Of a stretch of 64,000 nt of DNA, positions 52,233 through 61,187 are shown piece by piece. The first letter of the stretch is position 1. Every line of letters starts with the position of its first letter. The notes beneath the pieces are model-generated. The model was not told the DNA's origin. It was given only the letters and a program-made list of their open reading frames with translations, and searched no databases. The stretch lies in the NCBI GenBank assembly GCA_001899145.1, contig MKVF01000018.1, positions 558,001 through 622,000 of the forward strand, written 5' to 3'. The position numbers and the translations under genes are program-made. This stretch comes from Flavobacteriia bacterium 40-80 (lineage in GTDB: Bacteria > Bacteroidota > Bacteroidia > Flavobacteriales_D > Crocinitomicaceae).

Positions 52233-52799
52233 TCAGAATTTTAGATCAGCCCGGATCCGGCTTAAGCTTACCTGTGTAATTCCTAAATAAGAAGCGATGT
52301 GACTGAGCTGAATTCTCCGGATTAAATTAGGATTATTGATTAACAGTTGCTTATACCGTTCGGTAGCTGTTTTAAATTGCCGCTGAATTAAACGCTCTTC
52401 TGTTTTAAGCAGCTCTCGCTCGGCAAATTTTCTGCCCCAGTTGGCAATATGAATATCCAGCTTAAATAAACGCTGCAGGTCGCCGGAATTTAACAAGTAC
52501 AGATCGCATTCTTCCAGCAGCTCTATATTTTCATATCCGGGCAGATTTTCAACATAGCTTTTCATGGAAATAACCGGATCTCCTTCCAGGCCGAACCAGA
52601 AAGTGATCTCATTTTCAGGCGTATCAGAATAGGCACGGACAATTCCTTTTTTAATAAGAAAAATATTTTTTTCGACTGTATCCGCTTTCAGTAAAATATG
52701 GCCTTTCGGAAACTTTACTTCACGAATGTGCTGAATCATCCTGTTTTTTGATTCTTCGGGAAGCAGGTAAATAAGGTCAATAATTTCAGAGATTTCCAT
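52233..52799 (-). CDS. Crp/Fnr-type regulator (cNMP-binding fold)
   Basis: 188 residues: a cupin-like sensor domain (VKFPKGHILLKADTVEKNIFLIKKG), dimer helix, and a short HTH at the very C-terminus (LSHIASYLGITQVSLSRIRADL). It lacks the full winged part of classical Crp and belongs to the divergent group common in Bacteroidota, often next to small exporters. The SMR gene is just downstream. TauE/SafE ends 48 bp upstream; the gap contains TTATCA and TGATAA arms 12 bp apart, a possible autoregulatory site. Confidence 0.87.
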   Translation of the reverse strand: MEISEIIDLIYLLPEESKNRMIQHIREVKFPKGHILLKADTVEKNIFLIKKGIVRAYSDTPENEITFWFGLEGDPVISMKSYVENLPGYENIELLEECDLYLLNSGDLQRLFKLDIHIANWGRKFAERELLKTEERLIQRQFKTATERYKQLLINNPNLIRRIQLSHIASYLGITQVSLSRIRADLKF

Positions 52800-52847
52800 T
52801 AAAAAATGAAACTAATTTATAATTTATCAGTGAAACATCAGTGATAA

Positions 52848-53642
52848 TTATAAAACAGTTTCCCTGACGAGAATGTAAATTCCCATTAAAAGCGTAAACC
52901 AGCCGAAAGCAGGTTTCAGTGTGTTACTGTCTATTTTGTGAGAAATGCTGCTTCCCATTACTATTCCGGTAATAGCGGCTGCTGAAATGCTGAGAATTAA
53001 TTTCCAGTCAATAACGCTGGTGTTAAGCGAGAATAGAAATCCAGAAAGAGAGTTGATAACAATGATGACCAGAGAAGTGCCAATAGCTGATTTTATCGGT
53101 ATTTTTAAGAAATGAACAAGTGCCGGAATGATCAGAAAGCCGCCGCCGGCACCTACCAGACCGGTAAGTGTGCCGACTACGGTTCCTTCTGTCAGGACTA
53201 GTGGATAGCTGAACTTCTGTATTCGTTGAATTTCTGTGGTTTGTCTTTTATCTTTTCGGATCATGCTGTAAGAAGCGAAGATCATTAATAGGGCGAAAAT
53301 CAGCATCAGTAAAATACTTTTTGTGATGATGTGGTTTCCAATACTGAAAATTTCATCGGGAATAGCAGGAACAACTATAGCTCTTGTGAAAAAGACAGCA
53401 ATGACGGAGGGGATTCCAAAGATAAATGCTGTTCTGATATCAACCAGCCCTTTTCGGAAGTAAGAAATCGAGCCTGTCATGCTGGTAATACCTACTATGA
53501 ACAGCGAATAGGCAGTTGCCGGTACAGGTTGAATTCCAAACAGGTAAACCAAAACGGGGACAGTCAGAATGCTTCCACCGCTTCCGATTAAGCCTAATGT
53601 AACTCCGATAAATATCGCTGCGAGATAACCTGCTGTTTCCAC
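52848..53642 (-). CDS. TauE/SafE family sulfite/sulfonate exporter
   Basis: 264-residue inner-membrane protein with eight helices in two repeats. Repeat 1 has FIGVTLGLIGSGGSILTVPVLVY and repeat 2 has GTLTGLVGAGGGFLIIPALV, the duplicated TauE glycine motifs. Family members export sulfite, sulfonates or related anions. The start is a GTG with AGGAA before it; an in-frame stop lies just upstream and no ATG is close. Its promoter carries the same motif as that of the MBL-rhodanese fusion, which links both to sulfur detoxification. Confidence 0.9.
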   Translation of the reverse strand: METAGYLAAIFIGVTLGLIGSGGSILTVPVLVYLFGIQPVPATAYSLFIVGITSMTGSISYFRKGLVDIRTAFIFGIPSVIAVFFTRAIVVPAIPDEIFSIGNHIITKSILLMLIFALLMIFASYSMIRKDKRQTTEIQRIQKFSYPLVLTEGTVVGTLTGLVGAGGGFLIIPALVHFLKIPIKSAIGTSLVIIVINSLSGFLFSLNTSVIDWKLILSISAAAITGIVMGSSISHKIDSNTLKPAFGWFTLLMGIYILVRETVL

Positions 53643-53662
53643 TTCCTGTTCTGTTTAGCCGG

Positions 53663-53708
53663 CAAATTTGGAGCTTTATAAACCTGCTTACAGTTACTTT
53701 TGTTACAC
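53663..53708 (-). promoter_or_regulatory. Putative Crp/Fnr-type activator site and -7 element of the TauE/SafE gene
   Basis: On the minus strand GTGTAACAAAAGTAACTGTA (53708-53689) lies 18 bp upstream of CAAATTTG (53670-53663). The imperfect dyad TGTAAC-AAAA-GTAACT is centred near -41. The layout is the same as at 12259-12304. Confidence 0.62.
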
Positions 53709-53778
53709 AAAAGATGAAAAATTGTTTTCACCTGAATTCTTGCTTTTATCAGCAGGATATTTGTTAATTTTATATCCT

Positions 53779-54402
53779 ATGAATCAGAATGTATTTGCAG
53801 AGGAAATTAAATTATCTCCGGGCTTAAAGGAAAAGCTGTACGAATATAGTATTTTGAAAAACTACGAAGCAGGAGATGTTCTGCTGAATGAAAATTCCTA
53901 TATCCGTTCTATTCCCATTGTGATCAAAGGAGCGATCAAAGTGATCCGTACAGAAGAAGACGGACGTGAGATCCTATTGTATTATATTAAGCCGGGAGAA
54001 AGCTGTATCATGTCTTTCCTGGGAGGAATGCACAATGAGACAAGCAAGGTGAAAGCCGAAGTGGAGGAGGATGCCGAGCTTCTTTTTCTGCCGATAGACA
54101 AGGTTTCCCTTTTCATTAAAGAATACCCGGAATGGCTCGATTATATTTTCCGTTTATATCATAAACGTTTTGAAGAATTACTGGACATTGTCAATGCGAT
54201 AGCTTTTAAGAAAGTAGATGAACGTTTACTGGCCTTGCTCCGGAAAAAGCAGGAATTGCTCGGAAAGCCATCCATAACCATCACTCATGAACAATTGGCA
54301 AACGAGCTGGGAACAGCCCGTGTTGTTGTTTCCAGGCTGTTGAAACAGCTGGAAGAAGATGGAATAGTGGAACTGGGAAGAAATAAAATCGTACTTAGAT
54401 AA
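53779..54402 (+). CDS. Crp/Fnr family transcriptional regulator
   Basis: 207 residues: sensor cupin domain (about 20-120, ending ELLFLPIDKVSLFIKEYPEW), dimer helix, and a complete winged helix-turn-helix ITHEQLANELGTARVVVSRLLKQLEEDG. There are no cysteines positioned like an Fnr iron-sulfur cluster. The ATG at 53779 gives the usual length; a longer frame upstream would add a sequence unlike the family. It is divergent from TauE/SafE, with the shared motif between them, so it is the best candidate activator of the two sulfur genes. Confidence 0.9.
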   Translation: MNQNVFAEEIKLSPGLKEKLYEYSILKNYEAGDVLLNENSYIRSIPIVIKGAIKVIRTEEDGREILLYYIKPGESCIMSFLGGMHNETSKVKAEVEEDAELLFLPIDKVSLFIKEYPEWLDYIFRLYHKRFEELLDIVNAIAFKKVDERLLALLRKKQELLGKPSITITHEQLANELGTARVVVSRLLKQLEEDGIVELGRNKIVLR

Positions 54403-54445
54403 GCAGGCACGTAATTTTGGTTTTGAAAGTTACTTTGAAAAAATA

Positions 54446-54469
54446 AAGGGAGATTGAAAAATCTCCCTT
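54446..54469 (-). terminator. Terminator of the fba-accD operon
   Basis: AAGGGAGATT pairs with AATCTCCCTT around a 4-base loop. On the minus strand the stem is followed by TATTTTTTC, so it serves accD. Confidence 0.85.
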
Positions 54470-54500
54470 ATGTCCTTGTATATCTTAAACTCTGATTTTT

Positions 54501-55346
54501 TTAGCTTCTGAACAATCTGATCGAATGAGAAAGTTCTTTTTTCAGATGGTGGCGTTCCACTATGTAGTCAAGGAACCCGTGCTCCAGCAGGAATTCGGAA
54601 GTCTGGAATCCTTCCGGCAGCTCACGGCCGATTGTTTCTTTTACAACGCGAGGGCCTGCAAACCCGATCAAGGCTTTCGGTTCAGCGATATTGATATCAC
54701 CTAACATAGCGTAAGAAGCTGTTACACCTCCTGTCGTAGGATCGGTAAGGAACGAAATGTACGGTAGCTGATGTTCTGCCAGTTGCCCCAGCTTACCGCT
54801 TACCTTTGCCATCTGCATCAGTGAATATCCCGCTTCCATCATACGTGCGCCTCCGGATTTTGAAATAATCATGAAAGCGGCTTTTTTCTTGATGGCGTGA
54901 TCAATCGCACGTGCGATCTTTTCACCTACCACAGAACCCAGAGAACCGCCGATAAAGTTAAAATCCATACAAGCGATAACTAAATCTTGCCCGTCGATCT
55001 TTCCGTGGGCTGTACGTACAGCATCTTTAAGCCCTGTATTTTTGATAGTGGATTTCAGGCGATCCGTGTATTTTTTAGTATCACTGAAGTTAAGCGGGTC
55101 ACCGGAAACCAGATCAGCATCCAGCTCCTTGAACTTTCCTTCGTCAAACAAGATCTCAAAATATTCTTTTGAGCCGATGCGCTCATGATGACTGCAACGG
55201 TCACAAACATATAAATTGTTGATAAACTCATTTTCTGTGAAAACGGTTTTACAGTTCGGGCATTTGTGCCACAAACCTTCCGGAGTTTCTTTTTTCTCCT
55301 TGGTGGAAGTTGTAATACCTTCTTTATTTCTTTTAAACCAAACCAT
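54501..55346 (-). CDS. accD: Acetyl-CoA carboxylase carboxyltransferase subunit beta
   Basis: Transfers the carboxyl group from biotin to acetyl-CoA in the first step of fatty-acid synthesis. 281 residues: an N-terminal zinc ribbon (CPNC and CDRC) and the crotonase-like carboxyltransferase domain with [12 protein letters not shown], the oxyanion [10 protein letters not shown] and [13 protein letters not shown]. It begins 26 bp after fba, so the two are likely co-transcribed, ending at the terminator at 54446. Confidence 0.96.
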   Translation of the reverse strand: MVWFKRNKEGITTSTKEKKETPEGLWHKCPNCKTVFTENEFINNLYVCDRCSHHERIGSKEYFEILFDEGKFKELDADLVSGDPLNFSDTKKYTDRLKSTIKNTGLKDAVRTAHGKIDGQDLVIACMDFNFIGGSLGSVVGEKIARAIDHAIKKKAAFMIISKSGGARMMEAGYSLMQMAKVSGKLGQLAEHQLPYISFLTDPTTGGVTASYAMLGDINIAEPKALIGFAGPRVVKETIGRELPEGFQTSEFLLEHGFLDYIVERHHLKKELSHSIRLFRS

Positions 55347-55372
55347 TTCCTTTTGTTTTAAAAATTACTCGA

Positions 55373-56440
55373 TTACAATGTATTTATGTTATTTAAGTCG
55401 CGGAAAGCCTGTTCTAAACGCTTATTAAACGTTAGTTCTCCTTCCCGCAGCCATTTTCTCGGATCGTAGTATTTTTTGTTAGGGAGATCTTCGCCTTCCG
55501 GATTGCCGATCTGTGTTTTGAGATAACCGATTTTAGAAGTGATATAATCTCTCACTCCTTCCGTATAAGCAAACTGAAGGTCAGTATCAATGTTCATTTT
55601 GATAACACCGTAATCGATAGCTTCTCTGATTTCTTCCAGTGTAGAACCTGAACCTCCGTGGAAAACGAAATCTACCGGATTATTTCCTGTGTTGAATTTT
55701 TCCTGTACATACGTTTGGGAATTTTTCAGAATAACTGGTGTCAGCTTTACATTTCCGGGCTTATACACACCGTGAACATTACCGAAAGCAGCAGCAATGG
55801 TAAAACGATGGCTGATTTTGGATAATTCTTCGTAAGCGTAAGCCACTTCAGCAGGCTGGGTATATAATTTTGATGAATCAACACCTGTATTGTCCACGCC
55901 GTCTTCTTCACCGCCGGTAATTCCCAATTCAATTTCCAGCGTCATTCCCATCTTGCTCATACGCTCCAGGTATTTTTTGCAGATTTCGATGTTTTCTTCG
56001 ATAGGCTCTTCGGATAAATCGATCATGTGAGAACTGTAAAGCGGTTTTCCTGTCAGTTTAAAGTACTCTTCACTTGCATCCAGCAAACCATCGATCCATG
56101 GTAATAATTTTTTAGCACAGTGGTCCGTATGCAGAATGACAGTCGCGCCGTACAATTCCGCTAATTTGTGAATATGTAAAGCTCCTGTTACTGCTCCTGC
56201 GATCGCAGCACGCTCATTTTCATTCGAAAGGGATTTTCCGGCATTGAAAAGCGCTCCTCCGTTAGAAAACTGAATGATGACAGGAGCGTTTAGTTTCGCG
56301 GCTGTTTCCATTACGCTGTTCACAGTCGAAGAACCTGTCACGTTTACTGCCGGCAAAGCAAATTTCTTTTCCTTAGCAAGTTTGAAAATTTCTTGAACCT
56401 GGTCGCCAGTAGCAACTCCGGGACGTATGTTATGTGCCAT
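55373..56440 (-). CDS. fba: Class II fructose-bisphosphate aldolase
   Basis: Zinc-dependent aldolase of glycolysis and gluconeogenesis. 355 residues, the long class II form of E. coli FbaA. Metal-binding residues sit in ILHTDHCAKKLLPW, EIELGITGGEEDG, AAFGNVHGVYKPGNVKL and VFHGGSGSTLEEI. It has its own promoter (TACTTTTG at 56468-56461) and accD follows closely. Confidence 0.96.
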   Translation of the reverse strand: MAHNIRPGVATGDQVQEIFKLAKEKKFALPAVNVTGSSTVNSVMETAAKLNAPVIIQFSNGGALFNAGKSLSNENERAAIAGAVTGALHIHKLAELYGATVILHTDHCAKKLLPWIDGLLDASEEYFKLTGKPLYSSHMIDLSEEPIEENIEICKKYLERMSKMGMTLEIELGITGGEEDGVDNTGVDSSKLYTQPAEVAYAYEELSKISHRFTIAAAFGNVHGVYKPGNVKLTPVILKNSQTYVQEKFNTGNNPVDFVFHGGSGSTLEEIREAIDYGVIKMNIDTDLQFAYTEGVRDYITSKIGYLKTQIGNPEGEDLPNKKYYDPRKWLREGELTFNKRLEQAFRDLNNINTL

Positions 56441-56460
56441 TGTTTAGAAAATTAGTGGAA

Positions 56461-56468
56461 CAAAAGTA
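56461..56468 (-). promoter_or_regulatory. -7 element (TACTTTTG) for fba
   Basis: Perfect TAnnTTTG on the minus strand, 20 bp before the ATG. Confidence 0.55.
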
Positions 56469-56581
56469 AAAAAAATATTGAATGGAGAAACTTAATTATT
56501 ACTTTGAAACGTGCTGTGGTACCTCACAAGATTTTTCAAAATGATAGGATTTCTGTCACAAATCGGCTACGGATGAATGCT

Positions 56582-56589
56582 TATCTTTG
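56582..56589 (+). promoter_or_regulatory. -7 element (TATCTTTG) for the globin gene
   Basis: Perfect element 20 bp before the ATG at 56610. It overlaps an earlier in-frame ATG (56577), which rules that start out. Confidence 0.6.
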
Positions 56590-56609
56590 TTGCAGATAAA
56601 CCGGCTTGT

Positions 56610-56984
56610 ATGAATAAAGACATCAATTCACCCGACGATATCCGACTGCTTGTCGATACATTTTATGGTGAAATTCAGAAAGACAATCTCCTTGGAGGGA
56701 TTTTTATGGGAGTAATAAAGGACTGGCCGAAGCATCTGGAAAAAATGTACGGCTTCTGGCAGTCAATTCTCTTCAGCGAAGATACTTACAGAGGACAATC
56801 ATTTGAGCCGCACCGGCATTTACCGGTAGAAAGAAAACATTTTGACCGCTGGCTGGCGCTCTGGAGAAAAACAGTGGATGCCCATTTTTGCGGAGAAAGA
56901 GCGGAAGAAGCCAAGAATCGTGCTGAAAAGATTGCGGAAGTATTTTGGTATAAAATTGATTATCTGAGGAATAATAAAGTATAG
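56610..56984 (+). CDS. Group III truncated haemoglobin
   Basis: 124-residue haem protein, probably cytoplasmic. The TrHb3 pattern is clear: LLVDTFYGEIQKDNLLGGIF at the N-terminus, HLEKMYGFWQSILF, and the proximal-histidine helix PVERKHFDRWLALW. Group III globins are thought to handle oxygen, nitric oxide or peroxide, with roles poorly defined. Monocistronic with its own strong promoter. Confidence 0.9.
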   Translation: MNKDINSPDDIRLLVDTFYGEIQKDNLLGGIFMGVIKDWPKHLEKMYGFWQSILFSEDTYRGQSFEPHRHLPVERKHFDRWLALWRKTVDAHFCGERAEEAKNRAEKIAEVFWYKIDYLRNNKV

Positions 56985-57364
56985 TGAATGATTCGGGGAT
57001 TAAGTCCCAAAAAAATAGTACTTTGGCAAATATATTAAAAGCGGGAAGATAATATTCATCATTCTTCAAAAGGCTGCTTTAATAAAAATTTAAAACCAGA
57101 TACGGAATAAATGGTCGCATTGATTTTATTTGCCGGGACCCAAACAGCGAAATTGCCGTATCAAAAACAATTGTTTGAGCAGAGCGAGTTTTGTTTTTGA
57201 AGGTAATAAGCACATTTGGGTGGTGAAAAAAACACGGCGACGAGGTTTTTGTTTCTTTTTGACGGGCAAAAAGAAAGAAATTTAATGAAGAATTCATTTA
57301 TTTATCTGATTTTTTTGGTTTTTATCTTTTTTCTATGCTTTAACAACTGTTTTCTACTAAAACC
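56985..57364. other. Intergenic region between globin and truA
   Basis: This 380 bp gap between convergent genes contains one clear element, an inverted repeat at 57252-57276. A 72-codon minus-strand frame covers part of it but has no family resemblance or start signal. I see nothing else. Confidence 0.55.
57252..57276. repeat. Perfect 10 bp inverted repeat (palindromic element)
   Basis: TTTCTTTTTG-ACGGG-CAAAAAGAAA. It lacks a T-run suited to a terminator and is low in GC apart from the loop, so it looks more like a short palindromic repeat element. Confidence 0.6.
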
Positions 57365-58099
57365 CTAATAAACAATTTCCCATAAAAAAAGTGCATGTCC
57401 GGGAACGGAAGAGCTTGCTTTGCCGCGGTCTTTTGCTTCAAGAATGGAAAGAATAGCATCCGGAGAGAGCTTTCCGGTTCCCACGTCTAATAATGTTCCC
57501 ACGGTGGCACGTACCATATTTCTCAAAAAGCGGTCCGCTGTAATTTCAAAATAAAATTCTGTTTCACTCTTTTGAAACCATTTTGCCTGTGTAACCTCAC
57601 AAATGTTTGTTTTTACATCTGTATGTAATTTTGAAAGCGATGTGAAATCCTGCCTGCCCAGAAAATATTGAGCTGCTTCATTCATTTTTTCAAAATCAAC
57701 CGGTAAATTCAGGTAAAGGCTTTGTTCATAATTAAAACAATCTTTTCGAGTATGGGAAAAATAGCGGTAGGTTCTGCTTTTTGCATCAAAACGCGCATGA
57801 AAATCCGGAGAAACTCCCTCAATTTTGAAGATCACTATATCATCAGGAAGCATTTTGTTCAGTTTGTAGGTAAGCTGCTGCGGATCTTCAATGTCATTGA
57901 AATCAACGTGAAGCACATAATGAGCTGCATGAACTCCCGTATCTGTCCTGCCGCAGCCGACCACTTCCACCTGCTGATTGCGGTTTAATCTGGTTAAAGC
58001 ATTTTCAATAACTTCCTGTACGCTGATTTGATTCGGTTGCCGCTGCCAGCCGAAATAGTTTTTACCGTTATAAGCGAGTGTGACCGCATACCGTTTCAT
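57365..58099 (-). CDS. truA: tRNA pseudouridine(38-40) synthase
   Basis: Modifies uridines 38-40 in the anticodon arm of many tRNAs. 244 residues with the catalytic GCGRTDTGVHA motif (Asp near residue 52), the N-terminal VTLAYNGKNYFGWQRQP and the late FLRNMVRATVGTLLDVGTGK. A near-consensus -7 element (TATCTTTA, minus strand) lies about 5 bp before the ATG. Confidence 0.95.
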   Translation of the reverse strand: MKRYAVTLAYNGKNYFGWQRQPNQISVQEVIENALTRLNRNQQVEVVGCGRTDTGVHAAHYVLHVDFNDIEDPQQLTYKLNKMLPDDIVIFKIEGVSPDFHARFDAKSRTYRYFSHTRKDCFNYEQSLYLNLPVDFEKMNEAAQYFLGRQDFTSLSKLHTDVKTNICEVTQAKWFQKSETEFYFEITADRFLRNMVRATVGTLLDVGTGKLSPDAILSILEAKDRGKASSSVPGHALFLWEIVY

Positions 58100-58186
58100 G
58101 CGGTAAAGATAAGTGATATAGAGAAAATTTAATGTAAATATTATTTTTAGTTCGGTTTAGTAAAGAATCTATCGTAATCTGGTAAT

Positions 58187-59437
58187 TTATTCAGTAGCCT
58201 GTAACAGCTCCAGATGCTCCCAGAATTGAGGATAGCTTTTTCCGACACTTTCGGCTTGCTCAATGGTGACAGGAGAAGTGGCAAACATTCCGGCAATTGC
58301 AAGACACATTGCTATCCGGTGGTCATTGTGTGAATGAACAATTCCTCCGTTTATATAATTTTTTCCTTCCACAATCAAGGTATCTCCTTCCACAGAAAGG
58401 ACAACACCCAGTTTTGAAAATTCTTCCAGGAGTGCTGCTGTGCGGTTGCTCTCTTTGTTATAAAGGCGATGCACTCCTTTCAGATAAGAAGTTCCAGGTG
58501 TGAGCGCAGCATATGTGGTGAGTGCGGGAAACAGGTCCGGAGAATGAGTGAGATCAGTATTGACCGGCGTTCTTTTTTCTCCGTCAACTGTTAAAAACTG
58601 GCTTCGCAGAACCGTACAGTTTGCATTTGTTAAAATGTTCAGTAGCTGCTTGTCTGCCTGAAGGCTGCTCAGCTGAATACCATCAACGGCAATATTTTTT
58701 CCTAAAGCAGCCGCCACCAGCCAGAAGCTGGCAGAGCTCCAGTCGCCTTCGATCGTATGTGAGCAGGCTTGTAAGCCATTATTTTCAGAAATGGAGAAGA
58801 ATTCGAAATTCTGATGGGTGACAACTATTCCGAATTTGGATAAAGTGTCCAGTGTCATCTGAAGGTACGGTTTGCTTTTTAAATGCAGAACATGCATATT
58901 AAAAGTCTTCCCGGAAAAAGCGAGCCCGTATAACAGCCCGGAAATGTCCTGAGAACTTTCACCTCCGTTGACAGTAAAGCCGGATGAGCTGATCGCATTG
59001 TGAAAGGTCAGCGGAAGCATATTGTCTTTATTTCCAGAAACCTGGCATTGCAGTTCGTTAGTATGTTTGAAATAGAAGGACATCTTTCTGCTCAAAACCG
59101 AACCTTGCCCCTGTACAGTCTGCTGTCCTTCACTGAATGCAAAGACACCGCTTAGCAGCCGCGCCGCCAAACCGCTTTCTGAAATATTGACTTCAATACC
59201 AGAAGGGATTTTTGATATTCCGGTTATTTCTGTTCCATCTTCGGTTTCCCGAATCTGAGCTCCCAATGTTCGGATCGCTTCCAGCATCGCTGCTTCATCG
59301 CTGCAGATCCCGATATTTTTAATAAGTGAAGTTCCTTTTGCCAGTCCTGCAGCTAAAATAACGCGCTGGCTGTCACTTTTTGAGCTGGGGATTTTGACAA
59401 TACCCTCAAAATTTCCGGGTATAACAGTTTTATTCAT
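58187..59437 (-). CDS. aroA: 3-phosphoshikimate 1-carboxyvinyltransferase (EPSP synthase)
   Basis: Sixth step of the shikimate pathway. 416 residues, somewhat shorter than the usual 427-440. Conserved parts: IPSSKSDSQRVILAAGLA at the N-terminus, ESGLAARLLSGVFAF, GDWSSASFWLVAAAL, LTHSPDLFPALTTYAAL and NDHRIAMCLAIAG. The classical NSGT motif reads SESG here and the shikimate-site LFLGNAGTAMR region is altered, so the enzyme is a divergent (class II-like) form. The start overlaps the DAHP synthase-chorismate mutase gene by 8 bp. Confidence 0.9.
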   Translation of the reverse strand: MNKTVIPGNFEGIVKIPSSKSDSQRVILAAGLAKGTSLIKNIGICSDEAAMLEAIRTLGAQIRETEDGTEITGISKIPSGIEVNISESGLAARLLSGVFAFSEGQQTVQGQGSVLSRKMSFYFKHTNELQCQVSGNKDNMLPLTFHNAISSSGFTVNGGESSQDISGLLYGLAFSGKTFNMHVLHLKSKPYLQMTLDTLSKFGIVVTHQNFEFFSISENNGLQACSHTIEGDWSSASFWLVAAALGKNIAVDGIQLSSLQADKQLLNILTNANCTVLRSQFLTVDGEKRTPVNTDLTHSPDLFPALTTYAALTPGTSYLKGVHRLYNKESNRTAALLEEFSKLGVVLSVEGDTLIVEGKNYINGGIVHSHNDHRIAMCLAIAGMFATSPVTIEQAESVGKSYPQFWEHLELLQATE

Positions 59438-60506
59438 CCGCTAAGTCTTGGTTCATCACTTTATTCTGGTGCCGGATAGATTCCTGGTGAATGGCATCCA
59501 TGAGCGACCGGATAAATTTAGGGCTTAAGCCTGTTTTTTCAGATGATTCCAAACGCTCCTGCAAAATCCTCATCCAGTGACTGACACTTAAAATAGTGAG
59601 ATTTTTGTCCCGCTTAAAGTCTCCCAATTCGTCGCAAAGTTGCATTCTTCTCGACAGCAGCTCAAAAATCCCGTCGTCCATTGTTTTTAGCTGATCACGG
59701 TAATGACTTAGCTGGATATCAAAATTTTCTTCTGAAGAATTTCTTAATATGAGTCGGGAAAGTATGGATTCTAGGGTTTCAGGCGTGACCTGCTGTGCAG
59801 CATCTGACCATGCTTTTTCAGGTGTCGGATGCGTTTCGATCATCAGTCCGTCAAAATCCAGGTCCAGCGATTTTTGAGAAACTTCCTGGATTAAATTTCT
59901 GTTTCCGGTAATATGGCTCGGATCACAAAGGATCGGAATATCCGGAAAATGCTCTTTTAAAGCGATCGGAATTTCCCAGTTGGGAATATTCCGATATTTC
60001 GGGTGCTTATAAACAGAAAAGCCTCTGTGTATTGCTGTTAAATCAGTAAGATCTGCATTCAAAAAACGCTCGAAAGCTCCGATCCACAGCTGAACATCCG
60101 GGTTTACGGGGTTTTTGATCAGAACAGGGATATTTGTTCCTTTCAGCGCGTCTACAATATCCTGAACAGCAAACGGATTGACCGTTGTTCTTGCACCGAT
60201 CCACACAGCATCAATTCCTGCTTTTAACGCCAGCTCAACGTGTCTGGGATTAGCGACTTCAATGCAGAACGGTTTCGGAAATTCTTTTTTAACAGCTTCG
60301 ACCCAGGATAAGCCAAGAGCTCCGATTCCTTCAAAAGAATCCGGGCGGGTACGCGGCTTCCAGATTCCACCTCGGATATATTTTACACGGGGATTATTAT
60401 AGAGCTCCTGTGTGACAGTAAATAGCTGTTCTTCTGTTTCAATGCTGCAGGGGCCGGCAATGACAAACGGACGCTTTGATGATCTGATCTCTTCCTGTAA
60501 CGGCAT
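59430..60506 (-). CDS. Bifunctional DAHP synthase / type II chorismate mutase
   Basis: 358 residues. The first 250 are a KDO8P-like (class I-beta) DAHP synthase, with FVIAGPCSIET, RGGIWKPRTRPDSFEG, LIKNPVNPD and ILCDPSHITGNR. The last 100 are an AroQ-type chorismate mutase with LLSRRMQLCDELGDFK and a closing HQESIRHQNKV helix. This fusion is typical of Bacteroidota. It starts in the shared TAATG of tsaB and overlaps aroA, so tsaB-aroG-aroA form one operon. Confidence 0.94.
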   Translation of the reverse strand: MPLQEEIRSSKRPFVIAGPCSIETEEQLFTVTQELYNNPRVKYIRGGIWKPRTRPDSFEGIGALGLSWVEAVKKEFPKPFCIEVANPRHVELALKAGIDAVWIGARTTVNPFAVQDIVDALKGTNIPVLIKNPVNPDVQLWIGAFERFLNADLTDLTAIHRGFSVYKHPKYRNIPNWEIPIALKEHFPDIPILCDPSHITGNRNLIQEVSQKSLDLDFDGLMIETHPTPEKAWSDAAQQVTPETLESILSRLILRNSSEENFDIQLSHYRDQLKTMDDGIFELLSRRMQLCDELGDFKRDKNLTILSVSHWMRILQERLESSEKTGLSPKFIRSLMDAIHQESIRHQNKVMNQDLADE

Positions 60507-61180
60507 TAAGCTTTCTTTGGTTTGTTAACTACGAAATCTTTTAAATACAATGGTTCAAAGTAAGCTAAATCTACAAAATCTTTTTCAATAAATTTCTGAT
60601 AAGCTTCTTTTGCCTGTCCTGCTGCGCTTGCGAAATTCTCTCCGGAAATAATGACATTCCGCTCTTTCCAAAGTTCTTTCAGCTTTGGTGCTCCGTCGCC
60701 TGTGGCAACAAACGGATCGAATGCTGAAAAAGTATTTTCTTCAAAAATAGTTGCTTCGATGGCGTTTAGTGCTTTCAGATCCGGATCAAATAGTTGGGTA
60801 AATGCTTCCATTCTTCTTGCGTCAATCATGGCGGCAATGATTGTATCCGGGTATTTTTCCCGGGCATTTAATGCGATGCAGCGCAAAGAGTCGATTGCTA
60901 TTAAAGGAATACTGAGTGCAAAGCAGATCCCTTTTGCAGTAGAGGCGCCTATTCGCAGCCCTGTGTATGAACCGGGACCGGAACTGATGGAAACTGCCGC
61001 TAATTCAGAGCTTGTAATTCCTGATTTTTGTAATGCTTCTTCGATATACAGCGTAAGCTTTTCTCCGTGAGAAAATTCCTCATCGAGAGATTCTATAACC
61101 TGTTTGATAACTCCATTAACAGAAACTGCTACCGAACAAGATTTGGTAGCAGTTTCTAAATGCAATAGGTGATAATCCAT
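60506..61180 (-). CDS. tsaB: tRNA N6-threonylcarbamoyladenosine synthesis protein TsaB
   Basis: Partner of TsaD and TsaE in making t6A37 in tRNAs that read ANN codons. 224 residues of the actin-like ATPase fold, with LLHLETATKSCSVAVS, the ELAAVSISSGPGSYTGLRIG signature and AAMIDARRMEAF. Its stop and the next ATG share one base (TAATG), showing translational coupling. The response regulator is just upstream, 7 bp away, on the same strand. Confidence 0.94.
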   Translation of the reverse strand: MDYHLLHLETATKSCSVAVSVNGVIKQVIESLDEEFSHGEKLTLYIEEALQKSGITSSELAAVSISSGPGSYTGLRIGASTAKGICFALSIPLIAIDSLRCIALNAREKYPDTIIAAMIDARRMEAFTQLFDPDLKALNAIEATIFEENTFSAFDPFVATGDGAPKLKELWKERNVIISGENFASAAGQAKEAYQKFIEKDFVDLAYFEPLYLKDFVVNKPKKA

Positions 61181-61187
61181 TGATTGC

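Noticed and set aside
57079-57297. 72-codon minus-strand gene between globin and truA
   Set aside because: It covers the palindromic element, has low-complexity composition and no promoter or family resemblance.
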